In this document: positions 41,102 through 50,586 of the stretch, piece after piece
Layout of the letters: every line of letters begins with the position of its first letter
Position numbering within the stretch: position 1 is the stretch's first letter
Source: Pseudomonas sp. P5_109
Lineage (GTDB): Bacteria > Pseudomonadota > Gammaproteobacteria > Pseudomonadales > Pseudomonadaceae
Assembly (NCBI RefSeq): GCF_034009455.1
Contig: NZ_CP125380.1
Span: 2,803,501-2,867,500, forward strand
Reading direction: 5' to 3'
DNA length: 64,000 nucleotides
The notes under the pieces: model-generated
The model's database searches: none
What the model was told of the DNA's origin: nothing
Seen by the model: only the letters and a program-made list of their open reading frames with translations
Program-made: the position numbers and the translations under genes

Positions 41102-42184
41102 ATGGATGTTCTCGCCGCAATCCATCTTTATTTATCCCAGTGGGTGATCGAGCCGGTCACCCGGCAGTTCCTGGGCATTTTCGACTTCAACGGCCGACTC
41201 GGGCTATCCTTTCTCTGCATGTCTTACAGCGTCGCTTATTGCCTGTTCCGGTACCGCAAATCCCGGGGCTTGACCGACGCGCGCTCGTTCCCACAGTTCA
41301 TCGGTGGCCGCCGGGTCTACCTGCACCGCTCGGCGCTGCTCGACTACCGCTATTACTTCGTGATCGCCATTCTCAAGGTCGCCCTGGTGCTGCCCATCGT
41401 CGGCCTGGTCGATCCGTATGTCTTGCGTTCAGCGGACTACATCGCGTTCTTCAGCAACCTGTGGGGTGCGCGTACGCAAGTGCAGGAGAACCTGGGGCTG
41501 ACCTTGCTCTATGGGCTCGGGGTATTCCTGGTCAAGGATTTCAGCCATTACTGGGGCCATCGCGCCTTTCATTCGCGGTACCTGTGGGCCTTCCACAAAG
41601 TCCATCATTCGGCGCCCGTGCTGGTGCCGGCGACGGCCAGCCGGGTGCACTTTCTGGAAGATGTGGTGGAAAAGCTCACGGACATCATCTGTCTCGGCGC
41701 CTTTGCCGGTGTCTTCTGGTACGCCTGTGGCGGGGAGATCAGCCGCTATACGCTATTTGGCGTGACCTACATGGTGTTCATCTTCAATAACCTGGCGGCC
41801 AACCTGCGTCACAGCCATGTGTGGCTGTCCTTCGGGCCGGTGCTTGAGCGGGTGCTGAGCAGCCCGGCGCAACACCAGATTCATCACAGCGATGCGCCGC
41901 GACACTTCAACAAGAACTTCGGCATCAACCTGTCACTGTGGGACTGGATGTTCGGCACGCTGTACGTCACCCGGTCCACACCCGAAGTCATCCATTACGG
42001 CACCGGGGAGCAGGATCACGAGCGATACCTGACGCTGTGGGGTTTGATCGTCACGCCATTTGTGGACTCCGCGCACAAACTTCGCTCTGCAAAAGGCCCG
42101 AACACACAGCCTGAAAGGGGATCTGATCCGTATTTTTCAGCGCAATCTGCCTCTGTAACGGAAACAGCCATCGGCCGACAATAA
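41102..42184 (+). CDS. Sterol-desaturase/fatty-acid-hydroxylase family protein
   Basis: A 360-residue membrane protein starting at ATG 41102. The diiron histidine boxes are visible: HYWGHRAFH (near residue 157), WAFHKVHHS, and SPAQHQIHHSDAPRHFNKNFG in the C-terminal half. Hydrophobic segments lie at LALGVFLV-like and LKVALVLPIVGLV regions, consistent with an enzyme embedded in the membrane. Members hydroxylate or desaturate lipids such as sterols, hopanoids and fatty alcohols, or cleave ether lipids. The last 40 residues are low in hydrophobicity and vary in the family. The substrate is unknown and no partner gene is adjacent. Confidence 0.88.
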   Translation: MDVLAAIHLYLSQWVIEPVTRQFLGIFDFNGRLGLSFLCMSYSVAYCLFRYRKSRGLTDARSFPQFIGGRRVYLHRSALLDYRYYFVIAILKVALVLPIVGLVDPYVLRSADYIAFFSNLWGARTQVQENLGLTLLYGLGVFLVKDFSHYWGHRAFHSRYLWAFHKVHHSAPVLVPATASRVHFLEDVVEKLTDIICLGAFAGVFWYACGGEISRYTLFGVTYMVFIFNNLAANLRHSHVWLSFGPVLERVLSSPAQHQIHHSDAPRHFNKNFGINLSLWDWMFGTLYVTRSTPEVIHYGTGEQDHERYLTLWGLIVTPFVDSAHKLRSAKGPNTQPERGSDPYFSAQSASVTETAIGRQ

Positions 42185-42253
42185 ATCTACGGTACGCAGT
42201 TCGGGCAACTCATGGCGCCCGCTGTACCGCCAATTCATTGCGTGGGAGGCCAC

Positions 42254-42337
42254 ATGGCCAAGATGACGATTTTTCTCGGCGGTTTTCTGCTGTTGACCAT
42301 TTTTATCGGTGTGCTGGCGACGATTCCGCCGACGTGA
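42254..42337 (+). CDS. Very small membrane protein, 27 residues
   Basis: ATG 42254 follows GGGAGGC with five-base spacing; the frame codes MAKMTIFLGGFLLL then TIFIGVLATIPPT and stops at TGA 42335-42337. A charged start and a single strong membrane helix, with PPT at the end, make it a credible single-span small protein. It lies between the sterol-desaturase-family gene and the oppositely oriented mug gene, with no spare sequence. Function unknown. Confidence 0.55.
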   Translation: MAKMTIFLGGFLLLTIFIGVLATIPPT

Positions 42338-42859
42338 TCACGCCGGCCGATTGCCGTCGACCGCCAGCCGCAGTTCACGGTAGGCCGTTATCAGTTGCTC
42401 AAGGCTGAACCCGCGATTTCTGCCGCTGGGGTTGGGCAACACCCAGACCGAGGCATTGCCGAAGGTGTTGCTTTGCAGGCCCCAGGCAATGTTGCGCTGA
42501 CCGGACAGCGCGCAATACGCCGCCTTGCCCAGAAACGCCACGAAACGCGGCGCATGGCGGGCGATTTTCTGTTCGAAGCCCGCTGCGGCGGCGCTGAACT
42601 CGTGCAAGGACAACTGATCGGCACTGGCTGTCGGCCGTTCGACCACCGCAGTCAATCCGCATCGATAGTTCAAGAGAGTCCGATCGTTTTCCGGTTGCAC
42701 AAGCTCCGGGGTAAAACCGGCCAGGTGCAGCGTGCGCCAGAAACGATTGCCGCGCCCGGCAAAATGGTGACCCTGGGCGGCGGCAGTCATTCCGGGGTTG
42801 ATCCCGCAGAAGATCACGGCCAATTCCCCGGCAAGAATATCCTCGAGTTTTTCACTCAC
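42338..42859 (-). CDS. mug: Mismatch-specific (G/U, G/T) DNA glycosylase
   Basis: A 173-residue member of the Mug/TDG branch of uracil-DNA glycosylases. Motif 1 is FCGINPGMTAAAQGHHFAG (Asn of GINPG as the catalytic residue in this family), followed by GNRFWRTLHLAGFTP, and motif 2 is VLPNPSGRNRGF, which inserts into DNA. The length is normal. It removes uracil or ethenocytosine from mispaired DNA. The TetR-family gene upstream on the same strand overlaps it by 8 bp. Confidence 0.92.
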   Translation of the reverse strand: MSEKLEDILAGELAVIFCGINPGMTAAAQGHHFAGRGNRFWRTLHLAGFTPELVQPENDRTLLNYRCGLTAVVERPTASADQLSLHEFSAAAAGFEQKIARHAPRFVAFLGKAAYCALSGQRNIAWGLQSNTFGNASVWVLPNPSGRNRGFSLEQLITAYRELRLAVDGNRPA

Positions 42860-43478
42860 CGCAGATCACTCTGACTGCATTGCGCGCCAGCGCCGTCAGT
42901 TCGGCTCGGGATTTACCGGCCCGCGCACGTATGGAAATGCTGTGCAGCAGCGACGAGGCAAGCACGGCAAGGGCCGCTGGGTCTGCATCGCCTTTGAGCT
43001 GGCCAGCCTCTTTGGCCGCTTGCAGGCGAACCTCCAGATCGGCATCCAGCCGGTTCAAGCGGTCGGACAGCACCTCGCGAATCTGCGGGTCCTCGACGGC
43101 CTCGGTGGTGGCCGTGCCGATGGCGAAGCAACCCCGGGGCTGGCCGTCGCCCGAGAAGTAAATCGACAACTGCCCCTCGTAGAAACGCTGCAAGGCTTCG
43201 GCCAACGGCAGCTCGAGGTCCGTCAGGGCCTCGTGCATGGCCGCCGCGGCGAATTCCCAATACTGCTCCAGCGCTTTGATGTAGAGCGCGTGCTTGTCGC
43301 CGAATGCCGCATAGAGGCTGGGGCGATTCATGCCGGCGGCGGTGGCGATGCTGTCGAGCGACGCGCCGGAATAGCCGGTGTTCCAGAACACCCCGAGTGC
43401 CTGCTGCAACGCTGTCTGCGGGTCGTACGCCCGAGGGCGGCCACGGCCTTTGCCCTCTGTCGATTTATTTTGTGCCAT
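42852..43478 (-). CDS. TetR/AcrR-family regulator
   Basis: A 208-residue regulator starting at ATG 43478 (MAQNKSTEGKGRGRPR). The helix-turn-helix is TGYSGASLDSIATAAGMNRPSLYAAFGDKHALY (about residues 34-66), the standard TetR form. The C-terminal domain contains a Cys (PRGCFAIG) where some members bind thiol-reactive ligands. It is divergent from the three-gene efflux operon beginning at 43738 and is the obvious candidate repressor of it. The gene also overlaps mug downstream, probably by chance of compaction. Confidence 0.9.
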   Translation of the reverse strand: MAQNKSTEGKGRGRPRAYDPQTALQQALGVFWNTGYSGASLDSIATAAGMNRPSLYAAFGDKHALYIKALEQYWEFAAAAMHEALTDLELPLAEALQRFYEGQLSIYFSGDGQPRGCFAIGTATTEAVEDPQIREVLSDRLNRLDADLEVRLQAAKEAGQLKGDADPAALAVLASSLLHSISIRARAGKSRAELTALARNAVRVICGE

Positions 43479-43489
43479 GTTGTACAAAA

Positions 43490-43559
43490 TCCTTGTGAAG
43501 CGCTGGGTCGAGGGATATTCTTACACCATCGCACAAAATTAAGGAATCAGAAATTCCTT
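43490..43559. promoter_or_regulatory. Candidate operators between TetR gene and efflux operon
   Basis: TTGTACAA (43490-43497) is a perfect palindrome 12 bp upstream of the TetR start, and AAGGAAT (43541) is answered by ATTCCTT (ending 43559) around a short loop. Either could be the operator through which the TetR-family protein represses itself and the divergent efflux genes. Confidence 0.4.
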
Positions 43560-43737
43560 GATCAGGGTTTGTTGTAGCCGAGCGCGAACTGAGTGTTGCG
43601 GCGACGAAACCGACGTGCTGGGAGCGATCCTCCCGACCGCGCACGGGCTTGCTTCCTTACTGCATCCATTCTCATTCGGGCCGCTGGCGCTTGTTGCCGA
43701 TGCCGGCCCGATTACCCGGCTAAAGGTGAACTCGATC

Positions 43738-44874
43738 ATGACCAAACAGTTCGATATCCCGGCTTCACAGACCTTCGAGCAGCCTGGCCCCAACCCGGTC
43801 GGCGCACCCACCGGAAAACCGCTGAAACAGCGCTTGCGCCCCTGGCTGATGGTCGGTGTTCCCATCCTCTTCGCGGCGCTGGGTTATGCCCACCACGTGT
43901 CGGGGCAGGCGTATGTTTCGACCGATAACGCTTACGCCCGGGTGGCGAAGGCCTCGATCAATGCGCGGATTTCCGGGCAAGTGGTGGAAATCGCCGTCGA
44001 GGACAACCAGCAGGTGCACAAGGGCCAGGTGCTGTTCCGGATCGACCCGCAACCCTTCCAGATCGCCGTCGAGCGTGCCCAGGCGCAGCTCAGCGTGGCG
44101 CGGCTGCGCATCGACGGGCTCAAGGCCAGCTATCGCCAGCAACAGGCGGAACTGCAATCGGCAAAAGAGTCGGCCGACTTCGACCAGAAGGACTTTGCCC
44201 GCAAGAAAGCCCTGGTCGCCTCCGAGTTCGTCTCGAAATCGATTTACGAACGGGCCGACACCGACGTGAAAGTGGCGCGGCAACGGATCGCGTCCATCGA
44301 GCAACAGATCGCCAGCACCGTGGTGGCCTTGAACGGCAATCCAAACATCGACGCCGACAGTCACCCGACGGTACGCGAAGCCAGGGCGCAACTCGACGAG
44401 GCGCAACTGTACCTCTCGTACACCACGGTGTATGCGCCGCAGGACGGCATCGTGGCCAAGGTCGATGATCTGCAGGTGGGCAACCACTTGAACAGTGGTG
44501 CGCCGGCCTTTGCCCTGTTGTCCGGTCACGAGATCTGGATCGAGGCCAACTTCCGCGAGACCGACGTGGCCCACATGCGCCCGGGTCAGGAAGCCACCAT
44601 CCGCATCGATACCTACCCGGATCGCGTGTTCAAGGCCCACGTCACCAGCATGAGCCCGGGGGCCGGCTCGGATTTCGCCTTGCTGCCGCCGGAAAATGCG
44701 ACCGGCAACTGGGTCAAGGTCACGCAGCGGGTGCCGGTACGGCTTGAGCTCGACGAAGAGGACCCGGCGCTGCCGCTGTTCTCCGGGACCAGCGCCACGG
44801 TGCGGATCGACACCCAGTTTCAAAGCCCCTGGTGGCACCCGCTCAAGGCGTTGCTGACCGCAGGTAACTCCTGA
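43738..44874 (+). CDS. EmrA-type membrane-fusion protein
   Basis: A 378-residue adaptor starting at ATG 43738 (MTKQFDIPASQTFEQ); upstream codons of the frame are not conserved-looking. One N-terminal membrane helix (WLMVGVPILFAALGYA) is followed by STDNAYARVAKASINARISGQVV, the EmrA-type lipoyl half, a coiled-coil hairpin (residues about 110-200) and the second half TTVYAPQDGIVAKVDDLQVG. The beta-barrel part holds EIWIEANFRETDVAHMRPG. It links the MFS pump encoded next (stop and start overlap, TGATG) to the outer-membrane factor. Confidence 0.92.
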   Translation: MTKQFDIPASQTFEQPGPNPVGAPTGKPLKQRLRPWLMVGVPILFAALGYAHHVSGQAYVSTDNAYARVAKASINARISGQVVEIAVEDNQQVHKGQVLFRIDPQPFQIAVERAQAQLSVARLRIDGLKASYRQQQAELQSAKESADFDQKDFARKKALVASEFVSKSIYERADTDVKVARQRIASIEQQIASTVVALNGNPNIDADSHPTVREARAQLDEAQLYLSYTTVYAPQDGIVAKVDDLQVGNHLNSGAPAFALLSGHEIWIEANFRETDVAHMRPGQEATIRIDTYPDRVFKAHVTSMSPGAGSDFALLPPENATGNWVKVTQRVPVRLELDEEDPALPLFSGTSATVRIDTQFQSPWWHPLKALLTAGNS

Positions 44875-46370
44875 TGAACGCTCAATCGTTGGTAAGTCCC
44901 GGTGGGGAGGGTGCGCGCTCGCTCAGGTTCGCCGCCTTGCTCGCGACCTATATGCAGTCGGCCAACCTGCCGTTGCCGAACTCGGCACTCAGGTTGATTC
45001 AGGGCAGCCTGTCGATGAGCGACGATCAGGCGGGGTGGATTTTCACCGCGTACCTGGCCGCCAGCGCAATCAGCATGCCAATCGCGCAGTGGCTGGCCGC
45101 ACGCTTTGGCCTGAAGCGGGTGTATCAGGCGGCGCTGGCGTTGTTCGTCCTGGGCTTGTTACTTGGCACGGCAGCGACGACATCACTGGAGTTCGTCGGC
45201 GCGCGCATCGTACAAGGCCTCGCCAGTGGCGTACTGGCGCCGCTGTCGATGGCGATCGCCATGGAAACCTTGCCGGTGCAAAAGCGTGCAACCTTTGGCG
45301 CGAGCTGGACCGCCATCGTGCTGTTCGGTATCGTCAGCGGCCCGAGCATCGGTGGCTGGATCGCCGAACACTTTGGCTGGCGGCCGATGTTCTACCTCAG
45401 CGTGCCACTGTCGGCGTTCATCTTCCTGGTGATGGCGCTGTTGTTGACCGAGAAGAAAGCCGAGAAACCGCCGGCGTTTGATTTCTTCGGTTTCGGCACC
45501 TTCACCCTCGGCCTGATCAGCCTGCAAATGCTGCTCGACCGGGGTGAGCGACTGGACTGGTTCGCCTCGCCGGAGATCTGGATCGAAGCGATGGCGTCGG
45601 CGCTGGGGATCTACCTGTTCGTGGTGCATGTGCTGACCTCGAAGGTGCATTTCCTCAACAAGCGCCTGCTCAAGGACCGCAACTTCGTGTTGTCGACGGT
45701 GATCTTTTTCGCCCTCGGTTTCGTGCTGTTGTCGACCATGGCCCTGACCTCACCGATGCTCGACGAGATTCTCGGCTATCCGCCTGACACCACCGGCGCC
45801 TTGACGATCCCTCGTGGCATCGGCCTGGTCGGCGCCTTCCTGCTGATGGGGCGGTTGCCCGAGCGCTTCGACCGGCGCCTCTTCGTCGCGGCCGGTATTG
45901 CCATCGTGATTTATGCCAACTGGATGATGCTCGGTTATTCACCGCTGATGGACGAGTGGCCCGTGGCTGTGGCCGGTGCGATCCAAGGCGCGGGCCTGGG
46001 CATCCTGATGCCGGCGGTGAGCAAAGTCGCCTTCAGCACCCTCGACCCGGCGCTGCGCCCGGAAGGCACCGGCCTGTTCAACCTGGCCCGGGTCTATGGC
46101 AGCACGCTGGGGGTGGCGATCGTGCAGTTGTTTTTCTTCAACAACACCCAGGCCATGCACATGGCGCTGGTCAGCAACCTGACGCCGTACCGCGTCGCCA
46201 CGCAGTCGCTGACCTCGGCGCCGCTGCAGGCGCTGGAAGGGCTCAACGAAATGATCACCGGCCAGGCCGCGTTCATCGCGGTCGTCGACCAGTTCAAGAT
46301 TTTGCTGGTGGTGATGCTGGTGGTGAGCCCGCTGGTGCTGTTTCTTCGCAAGCCCGTTGCGGCCAATTAG
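44874..46370 (+). CDS. DHA2-family (EmrB-type) MFS drug exporter
   Basis: A 498-residue transporter with about 14 hydrophobic segments, the number for the DHA2 family. Signatures: the motif A equivalent AQWLAARFGLKRVYQAALALF, and the antiporter motif C GIVSGPSIGGWIAEHFGWRPMFY. The end is VVMLVVSPLVLFLRKP. With the EmrA-type protein and the outer-membrane factor it forms a tripartite pump that moves hydrophobic compounds across both membranes. The range of substrates is not known. Confidence 0.92.
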   Translation: MNAQSLVSPGGEGARSLRFAALLATYMQSANLPLPNSALRLIQGSLSMSDDQAGWIFTAYLAASAISMPIAQWLAARFGLKRVYQAALALFVLGLLLGTAATTSLEFVGARIVQGLASGVLAPLSMAIAMETLPVQKRATFGASWTAIVLFGIVSGPSIGGWIAEHFGWRPMFYLSVPLSAFIFLVMALLLTEKKAEKPPAFDFFGFGTFTLGLISLQMLLDRGERLDWFASPEIWIEAMASALGIYLFVVHVLTSKVHFLNKRLLKDRNFVLSTVIFFALGFVLLSTMALTSPMLDEILGYPPDTTGALTIPRGIGLVGAFLLMGRLPERFDRRLFVAAGIAIVIYANWMMLGYSPLMDEWPVAVAGAIQGAGLGILMPAVSKVAFSTLDPALRPEGTGLFNLARVYGSTLGVAIVQLFFFNNTQAMHMALVSNLTPYRVATQSLTSAPLQALEGLNEMITGQAAFIAVVDQFKILLVVMLVVSPLVLFLRKPVAAN

Positions 46371-46389
46371 TTTTCGTGGAGTTCGCCAA

Positions 46390-47868
46390 ATGAAATCTTG
46401 TGCGCTGGTCATCAACAGACATCTGCTGCAAACGAAGATCGCAGCGCTGTCGCTACTGGTATTGCTGACGGCCTGCACCGTAGGCCCGGACTATGAGACG
46501 CCGCAAGCGAGTGCGTCGCAGCACTATGACCCGCAAGCCGAGCAGCGCCTGGCCCATGGTGCCGAGCCATGCATCGACCTAGGCAAGAGGGTCCGTGGCG
46601 ACTGGTGGGCTGCCTTTGGCTCGCAGAAACTCGACCACGTGGAGCGTCGCGCCATCGACGGCAACCTCGATCTGGTGGCCGCCGATGCGACGATCCGCCA
46701 GGCCGCTTCTTCTGTGGCGGCGGCGCAGGGTGCGCTGTATCCGCAGGTCGATTTTGCTGCCGTGGCCGGTCGGCAACGGCTGCACAACAGCAAGGAACCC
46801 TCGATCGCCAACTTCTATGCGATCGGGCCGCGGGTAGGGTTCGACCTTGATGTGTTCGGCGGCAACAAGCGCCTTGTTGAACAGCAGCAGGCGTTCACCG
46901 AGCTGCAAACTCACCGCTACGAAGCGGCGTACCTGACCCTGACCGGCAACGTCGCCAGCCAGGCGTTGCTGGTGGCCTCCGCCAATGCGCAGATCCAGGC
47001 CGTGGAAAAACTGCTGGCCAACGACGCGAGGAATCTTGAGCTGGTGCGCATGGCCCGCAGCAATGGCAGCACCACGCAGATCGATGTGTCGCTGGCCGAG
47101 ACACGGCTGGCCCAGGACCGCACGCTGTTGCCGCCCCTCGCTCAGCAGCGCGATGCCGCCCGGCATGCGCTGTCGATCCTGACGGGGAAGGGGCCGGCGG
47201 ACTGGATCGCTCCCGACTTCGAGTTGAGCGAGTTTGTCCTGCCGTCGAACATGCCGGTGAGCCTGCCTTCGGAAATGGCCCACGATCGCCCGGATGTGCT
47301 GCAAGCCGAAGCACAACTGCACATGGCCAGCGCGGCGGTGGGCGTGGCGACGGCGAATCTCTATCCCCACGTCACGCTGTCGGCGTCCCTGGCGCAGGCG
47401 GCTTCGGGCAATGGCGGCGCGGCGCTCTGGGGTTTTGCTGCGGGCTTGGCCGGGCCGCTCTTCGATGGCGGTACGCTCAAGGCCGAACAACAGGCTGCCG
47501 TCGACGGCTACAAGGCGACGCTCGCCGGTTACCAACAGACGGTCATCAGCTCGTTCGGCCAGGTCGCCGACACCTTGCAGGCGATCAACCATGACGCCGA
47601 GGAACACCTGGCCCAGACCGACGCATTGCACGCGGCCCAAACCAGTCTGCAGTTGAACCAGCAAGCCTTCGCGCAAGGCGAGAACAGCATTCTCCAGGTC
47701 CTGGAAGCGGAGCGTGCCTTTGAGCAGGCGCTGCTGGGGCAGATCCGCGTGGAAACCGCGCAGTACCTCGACACCGTGCAGTTGTTCATCGCCCTGGGCG
47801 GCAACTCGGTCGGCGCCTTCGAGCAACGCGTTGCCTCGGGCGACGGGCAGAAACCTTCGTATCAATAA
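46390..47868 (+). CDS. Outer-membrane efflux factor (OprM/NodT type lipoprotein)
   Basis: A 492-residue protein starting at ATG 46390 (MKSCALVINRHLLQTK). The signal sequence ends in the lipobox LLTAC and TVGPDYETP follows, the usual start of the NodT/OprM group. Two repeated TolC-like halves include GPRVGFDLDVFGGNKRLVEQ and LWGFAAGLAGPLFDGG, each with the helical-barrel pattern. It completes the efflux operon 20 bp after the MFS gene. It forms the trimeric exit channel. Confidence 0.9.
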   Translation: MKSCALVINRHLLQTKIAALSLLVLLTACTVGPDYETPQASASQHYDPQAEQRLAHGAEPCIDLGKRVRGDWWAAFGSQKLDHVERRAIDGNLDLVAADATIRQAASSVAAAQGALYPQVDFAAVAGRQRLHNSKEPSIANFYAIGPRVGFDLDVFGGNKRLVEQQQAFTELQTHRYEAAYLTLTGNVASQALLVASANAQIQAVEKLLANDARNLELVRMARSNGSTTQIDVSLAETRLAQDRTLLPPLAQQRDAARHALSILTGKGPADWIAPDFELSEFVLPSNMPVSLPSEMAHDRPDVLQAEAQLHMASAAVGVATANLYPHVTLSASLAQAASGNGGAALWGFAAGLAGPLFDGGTLKAEQQAAVDGYKATLAGYQQTVISSFGQVADTLQAINHDAEEHLAQTDALHAAQTSLQLNQQAFAQGENSILQVLEAERAFEQALLGQIRVETAQYLDTVQLFIALGGNSVGAFEQRVASGDGQKPSYQ

Positions 47869-47891
47869 TGGCTGCGGCCTGGAGTACTGAC

Positions 47892-48842
47892 ATGACCTAT
47901 GAAGCCTTTCACGACGGGCTGCGCGATACCCGCTTCCCGCTCAACCATGGGACGGTCGAGATGCCGGCAGTCGGCTTCGGCACCTTGTTCCGCGATCTTG
48001 CCACCACCACTGAAGCGGTGAAGGAAGCGCTGGCTGCCGGTTTCCGCCACTTCGACTGCGCCGAGCGCTATCGCAACGAAGCACAGGTGGGTGTTGCGCT
48101 GATGGACGTGCTGGCAGCCGGTAAAGTCCGCCGCGAGGACCTGTTCATCACCACCAAACTGTGGAACACCAACCACCGTCCCGAGCGCGTCGAGCCCGCG
48201 TTCGAAGCCAGTCGCCAACGCCTGCAAGTGGACTACATCGACTGCTACCTGATCCACACGCCGTTTGCCTTTCAACCCGGTGACAACCAGGACCCGAGGG
48301 ACGAGCAGGGCAACGTCATCTACGACAACGGCGTGACATTGATCGAGACGTGGCGCGCGCTCGAACGGTTGGTGGATGAGGGGCGGGCGAGGTCCATCGG
48401 GGTGTCCGATATCACCCTGGAAGCGTTGAAGGCGCTGGTCACTGAGGCGCGGATAAAACCGGCCGTGGTGCAGGTCGAGGCCCACCCTTATCTGCCGGAG
48501 TGGGAGCTGCTGGAATTCTGCAAGGAACACGGGATCATCGTGCTGGCGTTTGCGCCTCTGGGGCATGGCATGGAGCCGAATGTGCTGCAAGACCCGGTGC
48601 TCACCGGTATCGCCCGGCGCTTGCAGAAAACCCCGGCCCAGGTGGCGCTGGCCTGGTCGGTGCAACGCGGCGTGGCATTCCTGACCACCTCGGCCACGCC
48701 AAGCCATATCCGCGAAAACATCGATATCTCGACCTTGCCGCACAGGGCCATGCTCGAGATTCAACAAGACATCACAACCCGTATACGCTTCAACTCGGTG
48801 GTTGAAACCGGAGTGCCCGGGTTCATTCCACGCAAGCCGTAG
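47892..48842 (+). CDS. Aldo/keto reductase
   Basis: A 316-residue NADPH-dependent reductase. ATG 47892 has GGAG at good spacing; ATG 47868, which overlaps the previous stop, is an alternative. The catalytic tetrad is visible: Asp and Tyr in HFDCAERYRNEAQVG, Lys in FITTKLWNTNH, and His in YLIHTPFAF. The late segment VALAWSVQRGVAFLTTSATP is the cofactor-binding part in normal form. It reduces aldehydes or ketones. It follows the efflux operon on the same strand and may be co-transcribed; the physiological substrate is unknown. Confidence 0.88.
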   Translation: MTYEAFHDGLRDTRFPLNHGTVEMPAVGFGTLFRDLATTTEAVKEALAAGFRHFDCAERYRNEAQVGVALMDVLAAGKVRREDLFITTKLWNTNHRPERVEPAFEASRQRLQVDYIDCYLIHTPFAFQPGDNQDPRDEQGNVIYDNGVTLIETWRALERLVDEGRARSIGVSDITLEALKALVTEARIKPAVVQVEAHPYLPEWELLEFCKEHGIIVLAFAPLGHGMEPNVLQDPVLTGIARRLQKTPAQVALAWSVQRGVAFLTTSATPSHIRENIDISTLPHRAMLEIQQDITTRIRFNSVVETGVPGFIPRKP

Positions 48843-48897
48843 TGCCTGGCATCAGGGCGGTCCGTCACAGGACCGCCTACCCCTTGAGGTGACACCG

Positions 48898-49830
48898 ATG
48901 GATGTTTTGCAGACCCTGCGCTGTTTCGCCGCGGTTGCCCAAAGCGGCAGCTTCACCGCGGCGGCCACGATGTTGGACACCACCACGACCAACGTATCCA
49001 AAGCCGTTTCCAGCCTGGAGGCCCGCCTGCAAACGCGCCTGATCAACCGCACCACCCGACGCCTGGCGTTGACCGAAGCCGGTGTACGCTACCTGCAGCG
49101 CTGCGAGCGGATACTGGAGGACATGCGCGAAGCCGATGCCGAGGCGGGCACGGCCCAGGTCATGCCCGCCGGCCGCCTGAAAATCCACGCCATGTCGGCC
49201 ATCGGCAACCACTACGTGATCGGCGCCATCGCCCGCTACCGGGAAACCTACCCTTCGGTGTTGTTCGACCTGACCGTGACCAATCGCCTGCCGGATTTGC
49301 TGGAGGAGGGCTACGACATGTCGATCGTGCTGGCGCGAGACCTGCCCGATTCCGGCTTTGTCGCCCAGCGGCTGGGTATCACCTACAGCATTCTCTGCGC
49401 CTCGCCGGCGTACCTGGCAAAACGCGGGGTTCCCGGCTCGCCCGGTGAACTCGACGGCCATGATTGCCTGCGCATCGTCAACACGGTCATGCCATCGGAG
49501 AACTGGGTGTTTGAAGGCCCGCAAGGGATAGAAACGTTCAGCACGCCGGTGTCGCCCTTCCACGTCAACACGGCGGACGCCATGACCTTCGCGATCAAGA
49601 ACGGAATGGGCATTGGCATCCAGCCGATCGCGTCGGCCGTCGAAGGCCTGCGGGCGGGGACGCTGGTGCGGGTATTGCCGGAGTATCGGCTGGAAGAGTT
49701 GAACCTGTTTGCGATCTACGCTTCACGCAAGTTCGTCGATGCAAAAATAAAAACCTGGGTGGAATTCCTGAAGCACTCCATTCCCGGGTTGCTGGCGTCT
49801 GATGAAAAAATTGTCGGTGCATCGGTGTAG
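48898..49830 (+). CDS. LysR-family regulator
   Basis: A 310-residue regulator starting at ATG 48898 (MDVLQTLRCFAAVAQSG), preceded by GAGGTGACACCG. The winged helix is FTAAATMLDTTTTNVSKAVSSLEARL (residues 18-43), and the effector domain contains LTVTNRLPDLLEEGYDMSIVLARDLPDSGFVAQRL. It follows the aldo/keto reductase gene on the same strand by 55 bp, so it might be co-transcribed with it. The target genes are unknown. Confidence 0.9.
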   Translation: MDVLQTLRCFAAVAQSGSFTAAATMLDTTTTNVSKAVSSLEARLQTRLINRTTRRLALTEAGVRYLQRCERILEDMREADAEAGTAQVMPAGRLKIHAMSAIGNHYVIGAIARYRETYPSVLFDLTVTNRLPDLLEEGYDMSIVLARDLPDSGFVAQRLGITYSILCASPAYLAKRGVPGSPGELDGHDCLRIVNTVMPSENWVFEGPQGIETFSTPVSPFHVNTADAMTFAIKNGMGIGIQPIASAVEGLRAGTLVRVLPEYRLEELNLFAIYASRKFVDAKIKTWVEFLKHSIPGLLASDEKIVGASV

Positions 49831-49886
49831 CGATGTGGCTGGCGCAGCACGCATGGAGTGTCGACCCTCCAGCGCCCGTACAGTGC

Positions 49887-50159
49887 TCACCCGTTCGAAC
49901 AACCGCTGCCCATCACTTGATACTCGATGGTACGGCGTTGACCCTGGGAATCTTCGTAGGTCATGCGCGCCGGGACCGGTCCGCATTCATTGGCGATTTC
50001 CGAGACTTCGATGACGCGTTTGATATCGAGCTTTGTGCCGTATGTGTAGGTTTCAACCGGTGCCTGGCTGGTTGCGGCAGTGGAGTGGATGTCATCTGCA
50101 AAGGCCTGGGTGCCGGTGGCGGCAAGCGTAAGCAAGAGTGCGATTTTTAGCAGTTTCAT
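49887..50159 (-). CDS. DUF2790 small secreted protein
   Basis: A 90-residue protein starting at ATG 50159 with a signal peptide (MKLLKIALLLTLAATGTQAFA, cleavage after about residue 21). The mature part has YTYGTKLDIKRVIEV, CGPVPARMTYEDSQGQRR and EYQVMGSGC, the conserved elements of the DUF2790 family, which is common in Pseudomonas. Its two cysteines probably form a disulfide in the periplasm. Function unknown; some members respond to copper or other metals. Confidence 0.82.
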   Translation of the reverse strand: MKLLKIALLLTLAATGTQAFADDIHSTAATSQAPVETYTYGTKLDIKRVIEVSEIANECGPVPARMTYEDSQGQRRTIEYQVMGSGCSNG

Positions 50160-50586
50160 GATCTTTACCTCGGGGTCGGAGCGTTATTCCTGGGACGATT
50201 TTTCCCGCGTGAGTGGGTTGCGCTTGGTTGGCTTTACTCACTTGGGTAGAGCCAATGTTAGGTGTTTGGCGGGGGGGTAAAAATCGGTCGGCGGGATAAA
50301 CACTGTTGCCGGATTGATCATGAATTGAGGGGGGGGAGTCGGTCTTGAGTTTTCTCCCTCAAGGTAGGTGATTTCACAGACTTGCCTACCCATTTGCATT
50401 CGACTTGACCTGTCATTTGCATCGGATTTGACCAGGATGCTCCATGGCAATACCGGGCAGAGAACGACCCATAGTTGCCGGTCAGCACCGGCAGAAAACG
50501 GCCAAAGCGGACGCCAGGAGCAGGCCACTTCGATTAGCTGGATGTACAGCCGCCAGTCGACTCAAGCGATACCCCTTGTATCCTTG
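50160..50586. other. Intergenic region with a copy of the dispersed repeat
   Basis: No gene supported. Next to the DUF2790 start lies a promoter-like region. From about 50395 to 50525 it contains GCATCGGATTTGACCAGG and GGCAGAAAACGGCCAAAGCG, an uninterrupted relative of the repeat broken by the IS at 3550. A run of eight G lies near 50330. Confidence 0.5.
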
